A stretch of 64,000 nucleotides of DNA from Halosaccharopolyspora lacisalsi (GTDB lineage Bacteria; Actinomycetota; Actinomycetes; Mycobacteriales; Pseudonocardiaceae), in contig NZ_JACGWZ010000001.1 of the NCBI RefSeq assembly GCF_014137975.1, forward strand, positions 1,240,001-1,304,000. Reading direction: 5' to 3'. Of the stretch, positions 33,282 to 42,691 are shown one piece after another. The notes beneath the pieces are model-generated. The model was not told the origin of the DNA, searched no databases, and worked only from the letters and a program-made list of their open reading frames with translations. The translations under genes and the position numbers were made by a program. The stretch's first letter is position 1; each line of letters starts with the position of its first letter.

Positions 33282-34484
33282 GTGCCGGGGCGAGGTGAGC
33301 TGTTGGATGCTGTCGTCGTCGTAGCCCAGTTCGCGGAGTACTTCCTCGTTGTGTTGTCCGAGGGTGGGTGGGGCGGTGCGCATGGTCGGGCGTTGACCGC
33401 GGTAGTTCACCGGGAATCCCACTTGGTGGATAGGACCCACGGTGGGGTGGTCGACCTTGTCGACGATGCCGATTGCTTCGGTGTGGGCGGAGTCGTATAT
33501 CTCGTCCAGCCCTCGGATCGGGGAGACGGGAACTCCGCTTGCCTTGAGGGTGGTGCACCAGTGTTGGACTGTTCCGGTTCGCAGCGTCGTGCCGAGTTCG
33601 GTGTTGAGTTCCGCGCGGTGCTCTACGCGCCCCTCGTTCGTGGAGAGCCGTGCGTCGTCAGCCAGGTCCGGTCGTTCGATGACGCTGCAGAGTCGCTGCC
33701 AGAGGGCGTCGTTGCCGACGGCGATGACGAAGTGCCCGTCCGAGGCGGGATATGCCTGGTAGGGCACCAGGTTGGGATGTCCTGACCCCAGGCGTTGTGG
33801 GACTTCGCCGGTGGCGAAGTAGCTGGTGGCCCAGTTGATGTGCAGCGCCAGTTGGGATTCGTACAGGGAGGTGGTGAGGTATTGGCCGAGGCCGGTCTTG
33901 GCGCGCTCGACCAGTGCGGATAACACGCCGACGGTGCCGAACAGTGCTGCGCTGAGATCGCCCATGGCATACCCGGACTTGACGGGCGGCCCGTCGGGTT
34001 CACCGGTCAGTGACATGAGACCTGCCGCGGCTTGGGCGACCATGTCGTAGCCGGGTTCGTCTTGTAGCGGGCCGGTTTCCCCGAACGCGGAGATGTGCAG
34101 GACCACCAGGTGGGGGTAGGTCTTGCTGAGCTCGCTGTAGTGAAACTTCTCCTGCAGCGTGCTTCCCGGGCGGAAGTTCTCGACGACGACGTCGGCGTCG
34201 GCGATGAGCCGATGGGCGGCCTTCTGACCAGCGGGCGACGTCAGGTCGAGGGTCAGCGAGCGTTTGTTGCGATTGGCGGCCAGGTAGTAGGTCGAGTCGG
34301 GTCCCTGGAAGGGCGGGCCCCACTGGCGGGTCGGATCACCGCCGTCGGGGTGCTCGACCTTGATGACGTCGGCTCCCATGTCGGACAGCGACATGGTCAC
34401 GTACGGGCCCGCGAGAATCTTGGAGAGGTCGACGACCCGGAACCCCTGCAGCGGGGAAGCGTTGGCGGATTCAGCGCAAGACAT
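33279..34484 (-). CDS. CaiB/BaiF family (class III) CoA-transferase
   Basis: A 401-residue protein. GFRVVDLSKILAGPYVTMSL and DMGADVIKVEHPDGGDPTR open the Rossmann-like CoA-binding part; LAANRNKRSLTLDLTSPAGQ follows, and the catalytic Asp lies in EPGYDMVAQAAAGLMSLTGE. It moves CoA between carboxylic acids in the cytoplasm. Together with the downstream acyl-CoA dehydrogenase and MHS transporter it makes a three-gene operon (gaps 47 and 12 bases). The final TGA is formed by the first bases of the IS3 element, so the natural C-terminus may be altered slightly. Confidence 0.9.
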   Translation of the reverse strand: MSCAESANASPLQGFRVVDLSKILAGPYVTMSLSDMGADVIKVEHPDGGDPTRQWGPPFQGPDSTYYLAANRNKRSLTLDLTSPAGQKAAHRLIADADVVVENFRPGSTLQEKFHYSELSKTYPHLVVLHISAFGETGPLQDEPGYDMVAQAAAGLMSLTGEPDGPPVKSGYAMGDLSAALFGTVGVLSALVERAKTGLGQYLTTSLYESQLALHINWATSYFATGEVPQRLGSGHPNLVPYQAYPASDGHFVIAVGNDALWQRLCSVIERPDLADDARLSTNEGRVEHRAELNTELGTTLRTGTVQHWCTTLKASGVPVSPIRGLDEIYDSAHTEAIGIVDKVDHPTVGPIHQVGFPVNYRGQRPTMRTAPPTLGQHNEEVLRELGYDDDSIQQLTSPRH

Positions 34485-34531
34485 GGCATGTCACCTTTGG
34501 TGGGGAAGAGTACGTGTCGGCGTCAGATGCG

Positions 34532-36208
34532 TTACTCGTCCGGTGGAACGTCGCCGCCGTCGACCAGCTCACCCAGACACGCCAGTGCCCGGTCGTGCGC
34601 GGGAGTAGTTGGTGATCCGAGGAGCCGCTCGATGTAGGTGGCGGACACCAGAGCCGTTCGGTGGCCGTGTCCGGCAGCGATGTCGTAGGCGGCTTGTTCC
34701 ACCAGTAGCGAGGCCATGACGGTGCGTGTCAGGGAATCGGCGTAGGCACCGATGCGTGCTTGCTGGTTCCGGCGATCGCTGGCGAGTAGTTGATCGCCGT
34801 CGCGCAGCAGGGTTTCCCAGCGTTGGACCACGGTGTCGACCGCAGCTTTGATCTGCACGTCGTCGAGGGCGCGCAGGCGTTGCAAGTAGGTCTCTGCGAG
34901 CAGTTGGTGGGACGAGTCTTGGCGCATGCACCGCAGGACGTCGAGCGCGATCACATTGGAGGAGCCTTCCCAGATCGACCCGAGGTGGGCGTCACGAAGC
35001 AGGCGGGGGTTGACCCAGTCCTCGATGTAGCCGTTGCCGCCACGGATCTCCATGGCCTCACCGGTCACGGACCGGGCTTGCTTGCACACGGTGTACTTCG
35101 CCAGCGGGGTGAGCACGCGCACGAGTCGGCGGGCTTCCGCGTCGCCGGTGTCGGCCTCGTCGAGGCGAGCGGCGGATTCGAGCACCAGGCCCAGTGCTGC
35201 CTCGGTGTCCAGGAGCATGGGGAGCAGGGTTGCTCGCATGAGGGGTTGGTCGAACAGAGGCTTGCCGAACACGACTCGCTGGCGGGTGTGTTCGACGGAT
35301 TCGCGCACGGCGCGACGCATGAGGGCGGCCGAGCGCATCGCGTTGGACAGGCGGGACACGTTGAGCATCTCGGCCATCTGGTGAAAGCCCTGCTTCAGTG
35401 TGCCGACGGGGCGCGCGTAGGCATCGTCGAGGGCGACTTCACCGCTGGCCATCGACCGGGCTCCGAGCTTGTCCTTGAGCCGGTCGATGCGATAGCTGTT
35501 GCGGCTGCCGTCCGGCCGTCGTCGTGGGACGAGGAACATCCCGAGGCCTTGGGTGCCGTCTCCCTGGCCGGGTACGCGCGCCAGGGTGAGGATGATGTCG
35601 GCCGAGGCGTTCGAGGCGAACCACTTGTTCCCGCGCAGGGTCCAGTGCGTGCCGTGGTCGGTGGCTTCGGTGGCGGTCTGGGCGATGTCGGTGCCGCCCT
35701 GATTTTCGGTCATGAACATCGCGCCGGTGGCGAGGTTGTCCATGTCCGGAGAGCTCAGCGCCGCGATCTCAGCGGTGAAGGTGTCCGGGTCGAACATGCG
35801 CAGGATCCGGGTGGCGGAGTCGGTCATCGACAGCGGACAGGCCAACCCGAACTCGGCTTGGACGAAGACGTAGGACAGCGCGTACTTCACCGTGTGGGGC
35901 ACCGGTGTCGGCCATCCCAGTACGCCTGGGCGGTGCGACATCGCCGCGAGCCCGAACCGTTCGAACGCCACTTGCGACAACTTGGCGTAGGACGGGTGGT
36001 AGTCGATCTCGTCGATGCGTTCGCCACCGGGACTGTACTGGCGCAGCTGTGGCGGATTGGCATCCGCGGTGGTGGCTAGCTCGTCCAGTTCGCCGGCAGC
36101 CAGCTCCCCGAGCTCGGTCAGCACCGGCTCGACGCGTGCGCGATCGGCGCTCGACAGGACCCGGTCGAGGAGACGAGGCAGGGCGGGATCTTGCTCTGCG
36201 AAGTTCAC
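34532..36208 (-). CDS. Acyl-CoA dehydrogenase, AidB-like
   Basis: A 558-residue flavoprotein, longer than ordinary acyl-CoA dehydrogenases and like E. coli AidB. FAD-contact motifs: LATGAMFMTENQGGTDIAQT, WTLRGNKWFASNASADI and FGKPLFDQPLMRATLLPMLL; the C-terminal ACAD helices carry GEAMEIRGGNGYIEDWVNPR and LGSIWEGSSNVIALDVLR. The AidB-type C-terminal extension (about 440-558) is present. It may oxidise the acyl-CoA made by the CoA-transferase or, as for AidB, have a different role. Second gene of the operon that starts at the transporter. Confidence 0.88.
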   Translation of the reverse strand: MNFAEQDPALPRLLDRVLSSADRARVEPVLTELGELAAGELDELATTADANPPQLRQYSPGGERIDEIDYHPSYAKLSQVAFERFGLAAMSHRPGVLGWPTPVPHTVKYALSYVFVQAEFGLACPLSMTDSATRILRMFDPDTFTAEIAALSSPDMDNLATGAMFMTENQGGTDIAQTATEATDHGTHWTLRGNKWFASNASADIILTLARVPGQGDGTQGLGMFLVPRRRPDGSRNSYRIDRLKDKLGARSMASGEVALDDAYARPVGTLKQGFHQMAEMLNVSRLSNAMRSAALMRRAVRESVEHTRQRVVFGKPLFDQPLMRATLLPMLLDTEAALGLVLESAARLDEADTGDAEARRLVRVLTPLAKYTVCKQARSVTGEAMEIRGGNGYIEDWVNPRLLRDAHLGSIWEGSSNVIALDVLRCMRQDSSHQLLAETYLQRLRALDDVQIKAAVDTVVQRWETLLRDGDQLLASDRRNQQARIGAYADSLTRTVMASLLVEQAAYDIAAGHGHRTALVSATYIERLLGSPTTPAHDRALACLGELVDGGDVPPDE

Positions 36209-36220
36209 GGCGTTTTCCGT

Positions 36221-37573
36221 TCAGCTCAGCGAGGTGGACGCGGCGGAGGTGGGTTGCGCGAGCGGTGGTGCCTGCCCCCAGCTGCTGCGGCGGACCAGGG
36301 CGAGCACGCAGAGCACCGTCAGGACGACGTAACCCAGACCGAGGGCCACGACCGGCCAGATCGAGCCGGTTCGGGCCAGCAGGAACTGAGCGACGATGGG
36401 CGCGGTCCCCGCGAAGAGCGTCGTGCACAGCTGATAGCACAGCGACATGCCGGTATAGCGGATCTCGACGGGGAACACCTGGGACAGGACTCCCGCCAGC
36501 GCCGAGTAGTACATCGCGTGCGGGAACGTGGCCACGGCCATTCCGACGCTGGCCCACAGCAGCGACCCCGTGTTGATCAGCAGAAACATGGCCGGCAGCA
36601 ACACGAGCTCGGGCAGAAGCATGACCAGGATGGCTCGCTTCAGGTCGATCCGGCTGGCCAGGACCGCTCCGAAGGGCTGGACCAGCACCTGGACCACGAG
36701 TGCGACCGCGATGACGGTCAGGAAACTCGACCGGGTGAAGTTCAGGTCCGTCGTGGCCCACGACAGGGCGAACGTGGTCTTGACGTAGGTAATCGAGACA
36801 CCGGCAACGCCGGCGCCGACACCGAGGGCAACCAGCCGGGGATAGCGGCTCAGCACTTCCTTGATGGGCAGTTTCGATTCCTGCTTGCTGTCGATGACCT
36901 GCTGCATTTCCGGGGTCTCGTTCAGACGCAGCCGGATGAACAGGCCGATGAGCACGAGAACGGCCGAGGCCAGGAACGGCAACCGCCAGCCCCATGACAT
37001 GAATGCCTCGTTGGGCAGCCACGCGATGGTCACGAACGCCAACGTGGCCAGGAGATTGCCCACGGGCGAGCCTTGTTGCGCGAACGCCCCGTAGAGGATC
37101 TTCTTGCCGGGTGGGGCGTACTCGGTGGCGACGAGGACCGCGCCTCCCCACTCCCCGCCCATGGCAACTCCCTGCAGCATGCGCAGAACGATGAGCAGTA
37201 CGGGAGCGGCGACCCCGATCTGGGCGTAGCCGGGCAGCAGGCCGACGCACAACGTGCCGATGCCCATCATCAGCAGGGTGGTGATGAGAGCTTTCTTGCG
37301 TCCGAAGCGGTCCCCGACGTGCCCGAAGACGAGCCCACCCAGGGGGCGGGCGAGGAAGCCGACCCAGAAGGTGCCGAACGCCGCGAGTGTGCCGAGTGCC
37401 GGCGACATTTTCGCGAAGAAGATGTCGCCCAGCACCAGCGCGGATGCGGAGCCGTAGATGTAGAAGTCGAACCATTCTACCGTGGTGCCCACGAAGGCGG
37501 TGATTCCTGCCTTGCGGGCCTCTCGAGCTGGTACGTCGGGTCTGTCGGCCCGGACGGCGCTGCCCTGCGACAC
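36221..37573 (-). CDS. MHS-family MFS transporter for organic acids
   Basis: A 450-residue proton symporter of the metabolite:H+ symporter group. It has GTTVEWFDFYIYGSASALVL, the MHS loop RPLGGLVFGHVGDRFGRKKA and MLQGVAMGGEWGGAVLVATE, with twelve hydrophobic segments. The GTG at 37573 (AGAGGAG seven bases upstream) is preferred; the frame stays open for 20 codons before it. It probably imports the acid activated by the two downstream gene products. First gene of the operon; divergent from the LysR gene across 141 bases. Confidence 0.9.
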   Translation of the reverse strand: MSQGSAVRADRPDVPAREARKAGITAFVGTTVEWFDFYIYGSASALVLGDIFFAKMSPALGTLAAFGTFWVGFLARPLGGLVFGHVGDRFGRKKALITTLLMMGIGTLCVGLLPGYAQIGVAAPVLLIVLRMLQGVAMGGEWGGAVLVATEYAPPGKKILYGAFAQQGSPVGNLLATLAFVTIAWLPNEAFMSWGWRLPFLASAVLVLIGLFIRLRLNETPEMQQVIDSKQESKLPIKEVLSRYPRLVALGVGAGVAGVSITYVKTTFALSWATTDLNFTRSSFLTVIAVALVVQVLVQPFGAVLASRIDLKRAILVMLLPELVLLPAMFLLINTGSLLWASVGMAVATFPHAMYYSALAGVLSQVFPVEIRYTGMSLCYQLCTTLFAGTAPIVAQFLLARTGSIWPVVALGLGYVVLTVLCVLALVRRSSWGQAPPLAQPTSAASTSLS

Positions 37574-37714
37574 GGGGTGCTCCTCTCTCGCGGAGTGGTC
37601 GTCCCGCCATGCGAGGATTAATGAGGCCTGCATCGCGAGATACAGGACACTGTGGCAGCGAAAACTAAGAGCTGTCCAAGATTAATTTGTTCCTTCGTTG
37701 ATACCGAATCGCTC

Positions 37715-38608
37715 TTAATTCGGTGGTGTGGGCAGCACGTCCTCGGCAAGGCGCAGGACGGAGTGCAACGCCGCCGACGGGTTGTCCGAGCGCCAAGCCA
37801 GTGCGATGGACATGGTCGGGACATCTCCGGTGAGCGGCCGGAACGCGACGTGCTCCATGTGGATGTTCTGCGCCGAGCTGACCACGAGCGCGACACCGAC
37901 CCCCGCGCCGACCACCGTCAACAGGTTGTAGGCGTCCGGAGCTTCTTGGGTGATCATCGGACTGAACCCGACGTTGAGACACGCCTGCATCGCCGTGTCG
38001 CGCACGGCGGAGCCCCGCGTGGCCGGGAACGCGACGAAGCGCTCGTCGGCGAGCTCTGCCACGTCGATGCTGGACCGCTCGGCAAGTGGGTGGGTGTCCG
38101 GCACAGCGCTGATTAGCTGCTCAACTCGAACCACCCGTGAGGAGATCCCGCCGCGGGTCGGAAGCGCAACAAAGCCCAGGTCCAATGTCCCCTCGCTGAT
38201 CCGGCTCAGTGCTTCCCCGGAGTACGTCTGTCCTTGAAGGACGAGTTCGATGCCGGGCAGTTCGGAGGTGACGGCCCGGGTGAGGCGGGGGAGAGCGCCG
38301 TAGCTGCTCGCGCCGGCGAACCCGACGGTCACGCGTCCCACCTCACCGCCGTTGGCAGCCAGTACGGTGCGCCGTGCGGCTGCTGCCTCCGCGAGGACTC
38401 TCCGTGCTGGTTCGAGCAGCGAATCACCGGCTGCGGTGAGGCGTACCGAGCGAGTGTTGCGTTCGAAGAGCTTAACGTCGAGATCCCGCTCAAGCAGGCG
38501 AATGTACTGGCTCAGCGGCGGCTGAGCCATGTGCAGCCGCGCGGCGGCCCGCCCGAAGTGCAACTCCTCGGCAACCGCCACGAACCCTTCGAGATGGCGA
38601 AACTCCAC
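37715..38608 (-). CDS. LysR-family transcriptional regulator
   Basis: A 297-residue regulator. The N-terminal winged helix is standard: MEFRHLEGFVAVAEELHFGR, then MAQPPLSQYIRLLERDLDVK and LTAAGDSLLEPARRVL. The effector domain (90-297) resembles BenM/CatM-type sensors of aromatic or organic acids. It lies upstream of and reads towards the transporter operon, with 141 bases between its stop and the transporter start, so it may be read into the operon or act on its promoter. An inducer among the pathway substrates is likely. Confidence 0.88.
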   Translation of the reverse strand: MEFRHLEGFVAVAEELHFGRAAARLHMAQPPLSQYIRLLERDLDVKLFERNTRSVRLTAAGDSLLEPARRVLAEAAAARRTVLAANGGEVGRVTVGFAGASSYGALPRLTRAVTSELPGIELVLQGQTYSGEALSRISEGTLDLGFVALPTRGGISSRVVRVEQLISAVPDTHPLAERSSIDVAELADERFVAFPATRGSAVRDTAMQACLNVGFSPMITQEAPDAYNLLTVVGAGVGVALVVSSAQNIHMEHVAFRPLTGDVPTMSIALAWRSDNPSAALHSVLRLAEDVLPTPPN

Positions 38609-39146
38609 CTCGACAGCTTCTCAGGGTGGTACTCCAGTGTCACTTGTGATCGTGGCTGTGAGGTTCGCAGGTGGAGCACCGCGCATCATCTTCTTTGGAA
38701 CCGCGTCAGCTGGAGGGGTCTCCGCGAGGTGCAGTCCAGGTACAGGGGGAGCCCTGCGGGATCGTCTGCCAGCCGGGATGATCAGGGAACTGTCTTCATC
38801 AGCCTCCGAGTGCGAGTCATGTCTGCTGGTCGAGTGCGTGGGCGTAGTGGTCTGCTCCGGCCTCCGACGCAACTCGTCATCCTGTGCGCTGGTGTTTCGC
38901 GGAGCTACTGCTGTCGCGCGGAGCAGCTGTGGCGCTGACCTGAGGTTTTGGGTGTGGGAGTTCAACTCGCCCCGGACACGCCCGGTTTGCCCACGGGGTG
39001 CTCATCCATGGTTTGCGGCGAGGGTGTCGAGGGCAGTGAGCGCTGTGGCGATGGTGGGATGGTCGCGGCTGCCGTGGCGGGTGACGGTGAGGAGACGTCC
39101 CGATAGGAGAGCGGGGCCGGTCAGCGGTGCGCCGCAGGTCGCGATG
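38609..39146. other. 538-bp interval with gene debris
   Basis: No intact gene. At 39002-39130 the minus strand reads LLSGRLLTVTRHGSRDHPTI and TALTALDTLAANHG before a stop, probably the tail of a lost gene. The stretch ends at the break of the enoyl-CoA hydratase fragment. Confidence 0.4.
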
Positions 39147-39452
39147 GAACCGGCACTGACCGGCGACATGCTCGCCGCGCAGCGTGCCCACGAGGTGGGC
39201 CTGGTCAACAAGACCACCGAGGACGGCTGCGCGCTGACCGAGGCGCTGGCGCTCGCTGGCCGGATTGCGGCCAACGGTCCGCTGGCCACCGTCGCCAGCA
39301 AGCGGATCGTGCTCGACCACGAGCAGTGGCCGAAGGAGGAACGGTTCTCCCGCCAGCGGGCGATCACCGACCCGGTCTTCGCCTCCGAGGACGCCCGCGA
39401 AGGCATCCGGGCGTTCGCCGAGAAGCGGCGACCTCACTGGCAGAGCCGGTGA
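39147..39452 (+). pseudogene. Enoyl-CoA hydratase/isomerase, C-terminal fragment
   Basis: About 100 residues of a crotonase-fold enzyme: EPALTGDMLAAQRAHEVGLV, ANGPLATVASKRIVLDHEQW and EDAREGIRAFAEKRRPHW. The N-terminal 150 residues with the catalytic part are missing and the frame upstream is unrelated, so a deletion ended at about 39140. It shows that the left arm of the island once had a hydratase next to its dehydrogenase. Confidence 0.85.
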
Positions 39453-39664
39453 CGTGGCGACGATCACCCACCGAGAACGGTCCTCCCGCTCGAGAGGTGG
39501 CAGGCGAACGGTTCTCCGGAGCGCCGGCGGTCGATGTCGGTGCCGATCGGCCCGCATCGCGCCGGGAGCTGCGAGCACCGGTCGTCCGGAGTGACCGACC
39601 ACACTCCGACCGCGGTGGATAACAAGGTTCTGCGCTGGGCAGAGGTGCTCCATACTGGGAAGTC

Positions 39665-40939
39665 ATGCGCGCTCAACAGATTCGGACGGACAGCGCGGAC
39701 ACCCTGCGGTTCGGCAGCGGATCGTTCGGCGCCGCCGGGCTCGCGATCGCGGCGACGACCTGTGGATTGCTGGGCGTGTTCGTCACCTCGTCGTTGGCGC
39801 CGTTGCTGCGCTCCGACGGGATCGTGACTCCCGCCGGGCTGGGAATCGCCACGGCGGTGTTCTTCGGGGTCAGCGCGGTCGTCGCCCCGATGGGAGGACG
39901 GCTCGCGGACCGCTTCGGCAGTGTCCGCGTGATGCGCGTGGCGCTCGTCGTCGCTGCCGCGTCCATGCTGGCCGTGGCCGTCGGTGTGACCGGATGGCAG
40001 GAACTCGCCGTCGTCCTCGGCTTCGCGGGAGCGACCAACGGAGCGATCCAACCGTCGACCAATCGTTACATCAGTCGACTGGTTCCGTCGAACCGCCAGG
40101 GGTTGGCGTTCGGCGTGAAACAGGCCGCGATCCCGATGGCCATTCTGCTCGGCGGGCTCGCGGTCCCGGTAGCCGCCCATGTCTCGGGCTGGCGCAGCAT
40201 CTACTACTTCGGAGCGGCGTTCTCGCTCGGGGCGGCCCTGCTGATTCGCACGCCGTCGCCCGCGGCCGTGAAGCCGCAGGTCGCTGCCTCCTCGGCAGCG
40301 GCGGGAAGAACCGGTCCGCCGCTGCCGAGGAGGGCGCTGATCGTGCTGGCATCCGGCTGGGGCCTCGCCTCGGCCGGAGCGAACGCGCTCGGTGCCTTTT
40401 TCGTTCTCGGCGCCGTGCATGCGGGTTTCGCGACCGTGACGGCGGGAATGTTGGCGGTGCTCGGTTCCGTGGCCAGCATCGCCACCCGTATCGCCCTGGG
40501 TGCGTTCGCCGACCGGCGCAGCGGCAGAGGCTTCGGTGTGGTGGCCGCGATGAGTGCGGTGGGGGCTGTCAGCGTGGCCTTGTTGGCCACCGATCAGGGG
40601 TGGGCGTTCTTTCTCGCGGCGGTCATCGGTTACGGCATCGGCTGGGGCTGGGCCGGTGTGTTCAACTACGCCATCGTGCAAACGTCGCCGGGGCGTCCCG
40701 GGCGGACCACCGGTATCACCCAGGCCGGTGCGGGTGCGGGTGCCTGCCTGGGGCCGCTGGCCTTCGGAGCACTGCTCACCCACACCGGCTACGCGTGGGC
40801 CTGGCTAGCCGCCGGGGCCGCCCTGCTGTTGGCCAGCGTGGTCATCACGGTCGGCCGCGGGATGCTGCCCGCACAGGTGTGCACGCAGGGTGGAGCATCC
40901 TCATCCGCCTGTGAGGACGAGCCCGATCATCACGGGTAG
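39665..40939 (+). CDS. MFS transporter
   Basis: A 424-residue permease with twelve hydrophobic segments. The loop GGRLADRFGSVRVMR is MFS motif A, and FGVKQAAIPMAILLGG lies in the fifth segment; the second half has FADRRSGRGFGVVAAM and GITQAGAGAGACLGPLAFG. The substrate is unknown; the position between two acid-catabolic arms suggests an organic acid. The gene overlaps the convergent DASS transporter by 39 bases at the 3' end. Confidence 0.88.
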   Translation: MRAQQIRTDSADTLRFGSGSFGAAGLAIAATTCGLLGVFVTSSLAPLLRSDGIVTPAGLGIATAVFFGVSAVVAPMGGRLADRFGSVRVMRVALVVAAASMLAVAVGVTGWQELAVVLGFAGATNGAIQPSTNRYISRLVPSNRQGLAFGVKQAAIPMAILLGGLAVPVAAHVSGWRSIYYFGAAFSLGAALLIRTPSPAAVKPQVAASSAAAGRTGPPLPRRALIVLASGWGLASAGANALGAFFVLGAVHAGFATVTAGMLAVLGSVASIATRIALGAFADRRSGRGFGVVAAMSAVGAVSVALLATDQGWAFFLAAVIGYGIGWGWAGVFNYAIVQTSPGRPGRTTGITQAGAGAGACLGPLAFGALLTHTGYAWAWLAAGAALLLASVVITVGRGMLPAQVCTQGGASSSACEDEPDHHG

Positions 40940-42514
40940 CAGCAGTGCCACGAGCGCCATTCCCGCGAAGTCCAGGGATATGCCCGAGCGCATCATCTTG
41001 GTGATCGGGACGGCTCCGGATCCGTAGACGATGGCGTTGGGCGGTGTGGACACGGGCAGCACGAAACCGAACGAGGCGGCGAACGTGGCACACATCGCCG
41101 GGATCATGGGGTTGACGTCGGCCGCCGCGGCCAGCGGCAGGACGATGGGCACCACGACGGCCGCCGACGCGGTGTTGGAGGTGGTCTCGGAGATCGTGAC
41201 GGCGAGCACGATTGCGAACAGGCTCAGGCCCACGATGCTGGACAGCCCGAGTGCTCCCGCCGACGACGTCGCCACGGTCTGGGCGAGCCCGGTGTCGGCG
41301 AGCTGGGTTCCGAAGATCATTCCGGAGCCGAACAACAGGATGGTGCCCCAGTCGATCTTGACTGCCTCGCTCCAGGTGAGGGTGAACTCTCGCTTCGGCC
41401 AGTTCGTGGGCAGCACGAACAGCAACGATGCTCCGAGCACTGCGACGATGCCCTCGTCCAGGTGCTGCTTGACGGTGTCCAGGGCCGCGGAGTCCTCGCC
41501 GGCGATCAGGGCCACGATCGAGGGCAGGATCCACAGGGTGACGGTCAGGCCGAAGGCGATCAGCGTGTTCTTCTCGGCGCGGGAGAGGCCACCGAGCCGT
41601 GTCCGCTCGGCGGCGACGTAGCTCTCCACCCCGCTCAGCTTTTTGATCTCCGGCCGGTTGAGCAGGAGCAGTACCCCGCACATGACCACGAACATCACCC
41701 CGACCACCGGCGCGGCCATCAGCATCCAGTCCAGGAACGTGATGGTGCGCCCCGTCGCCTCCTCGATGTACTCGCGGCCGATGAGGTTCGGCGGTGTCCC
41801 GATCGGGGTCAGCAGTCCACCGATCACCGCCGAGTAGGACAGCATCAGCATCAGGGCTGTGCCCAGGCGCAGACGAAGCGGATCGATTTTCTTGTCGGAG
41901 GACGTGGCCGGGAGGAGCTTGCTGATCACCGACAGCAGGCCCAGCGCCGTGGGCAGCAGCATCGCCACGGTCGCGGTGCTGGACACGAAGGCCGACAGCA
42001 GCGCGGTGACGGCTCCAAAGGCGACCAGCACGCGCGTGGACGTCCGTCCCACACCCGGTAGGGACAGGATGCGGAAGGCGAACCGGTGGGCGAGCCCGTG
42101 ACGCAGCATGGCCTGGCTGAGGATGAACGCCCCGATGAAGGTGAACAGGGTCGAGGACCCGAACGGAGCCATGACCTCGTCGGGCGGAGCCACCCCCAGC
42201 AGCACGATCGCGGCCACGCCCAGCAGCCCGGCGACGGGAATGGGAACCGATTCGCACAACCAGAGCACGACGACGCCCAGCAGGACGGCAGCGAGCCGGT
42301 GCTGGCTCGGGTTCATCCCGAGGGGCACGAGCAGCATGACGATCGTCGTCAGCGGCGCCAGGAACAGCCCGGTGGTGCGGCGAACGCGTTCGAAGCGTTC
42401 CTCGGCGGGACTCAGTACCTGTTCGGACAGGCCCCGGTAGGTGGCACCGGACAGCACGGTGGTGTCGCTGGACGTGGGTGGCCCCTCGGCGGAGTCGTCA
42501 TCACGGGTGCTCAT
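40901..42514 (-). CDS. DASS-family (SLC13) anion/dicarboxylate transporter
   Basis: A 537-residue membrane protein with both DASS substrate-sodium signatures: SSTATVAMLLPTALG with LTPIGTPPNLIG, and SETTSNTASAAVVVPIVLP with VSTPPNAIVYGSG. The ATG at 42514 has AAAGGA upstream. The family imports C4-C6 dicarboxylates such as succinate or citrate with sodium or protons. It is divergent from the CoA-transferase gene over 177 bases, so this intergenic region should hold the promoters of both. Likely the entry point for itaconate or mesaconate; this is inference. Confidence 0.9.
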   Translation of the reverse strand: MSTRDDDSAEGPPTSSDTTVLSGATYRGLSEQVLSPAEERFERVRRTTGLFLAPLTTIVMLLVPLGMNPSQHRLAAVLLGVVVLWLCESVPIPVAGLLGVAAIVLLGVAPPDEVMAPFGSSTLFTFIGAFILSQAMLRHGLAHRFAFRILSLPGVGRTSTRVLVAFGAVTALLSAFVSSTATVAMLLPTALGLLSVISKLLPATSSDKKIDPLRLRLGTALMLMLSYSAVIGGLLTPIGTPPNLIGREYIEEATGRTITFLDWMLMAAPVVGVMFVVMCGVLLLLNRPEIKKLSGVESYVAAERTRLGGLSRAEKNTLIAFGLTVTLWILPSIVALIAGEDSAALDTVKQHLDEGIVAVLGASLLFVLPTNWPKREFTLTWSEAVKIDWGTILLFGSGMIFGTQLADTGLAQTVATSSAGALGLSSIVGLSLFAIVLAVTISETTSNTASAAVVVPIVLPLAAAADVNPMIPAMCATFAASFGFVLPVSTPPNAIVYGSGAVPITKMMRSGISLDFAGMALVALLLPVMIGLVLTGG

Positions 42515-42691
42515 CGGCGGTCCTTTCACTGGGAAGTGGATCCGCGTCGCCGGGGCGGAAGGGAAACGCCCGTCGCGGTAAGAGAGGACCGTAATTCAGG
42601 CCACACTGCGTGACAATAGGTCATTGACATTTTATAAAAACTTGGCGGAGACTCGCTCCCAGTACTTGCCTGCGCTTCCGAGGAGGGCCTG

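Noticed and set aside
35769-37610. Minus-strand frame of 613 codons across two genes.
   Set aside because: It is an out-of-frame reading of the MHS transporter and acyl-CoA dehydrogenase, with Arg/Gly/Pro-rich composition.
38529-39130. N-terminal extension of the enoyl-CoA hydratase fragment.
   Set aside because: The extension overlaps the LysR gene start region in antisense and has no crotonase features; the real homology begins at about 39140.
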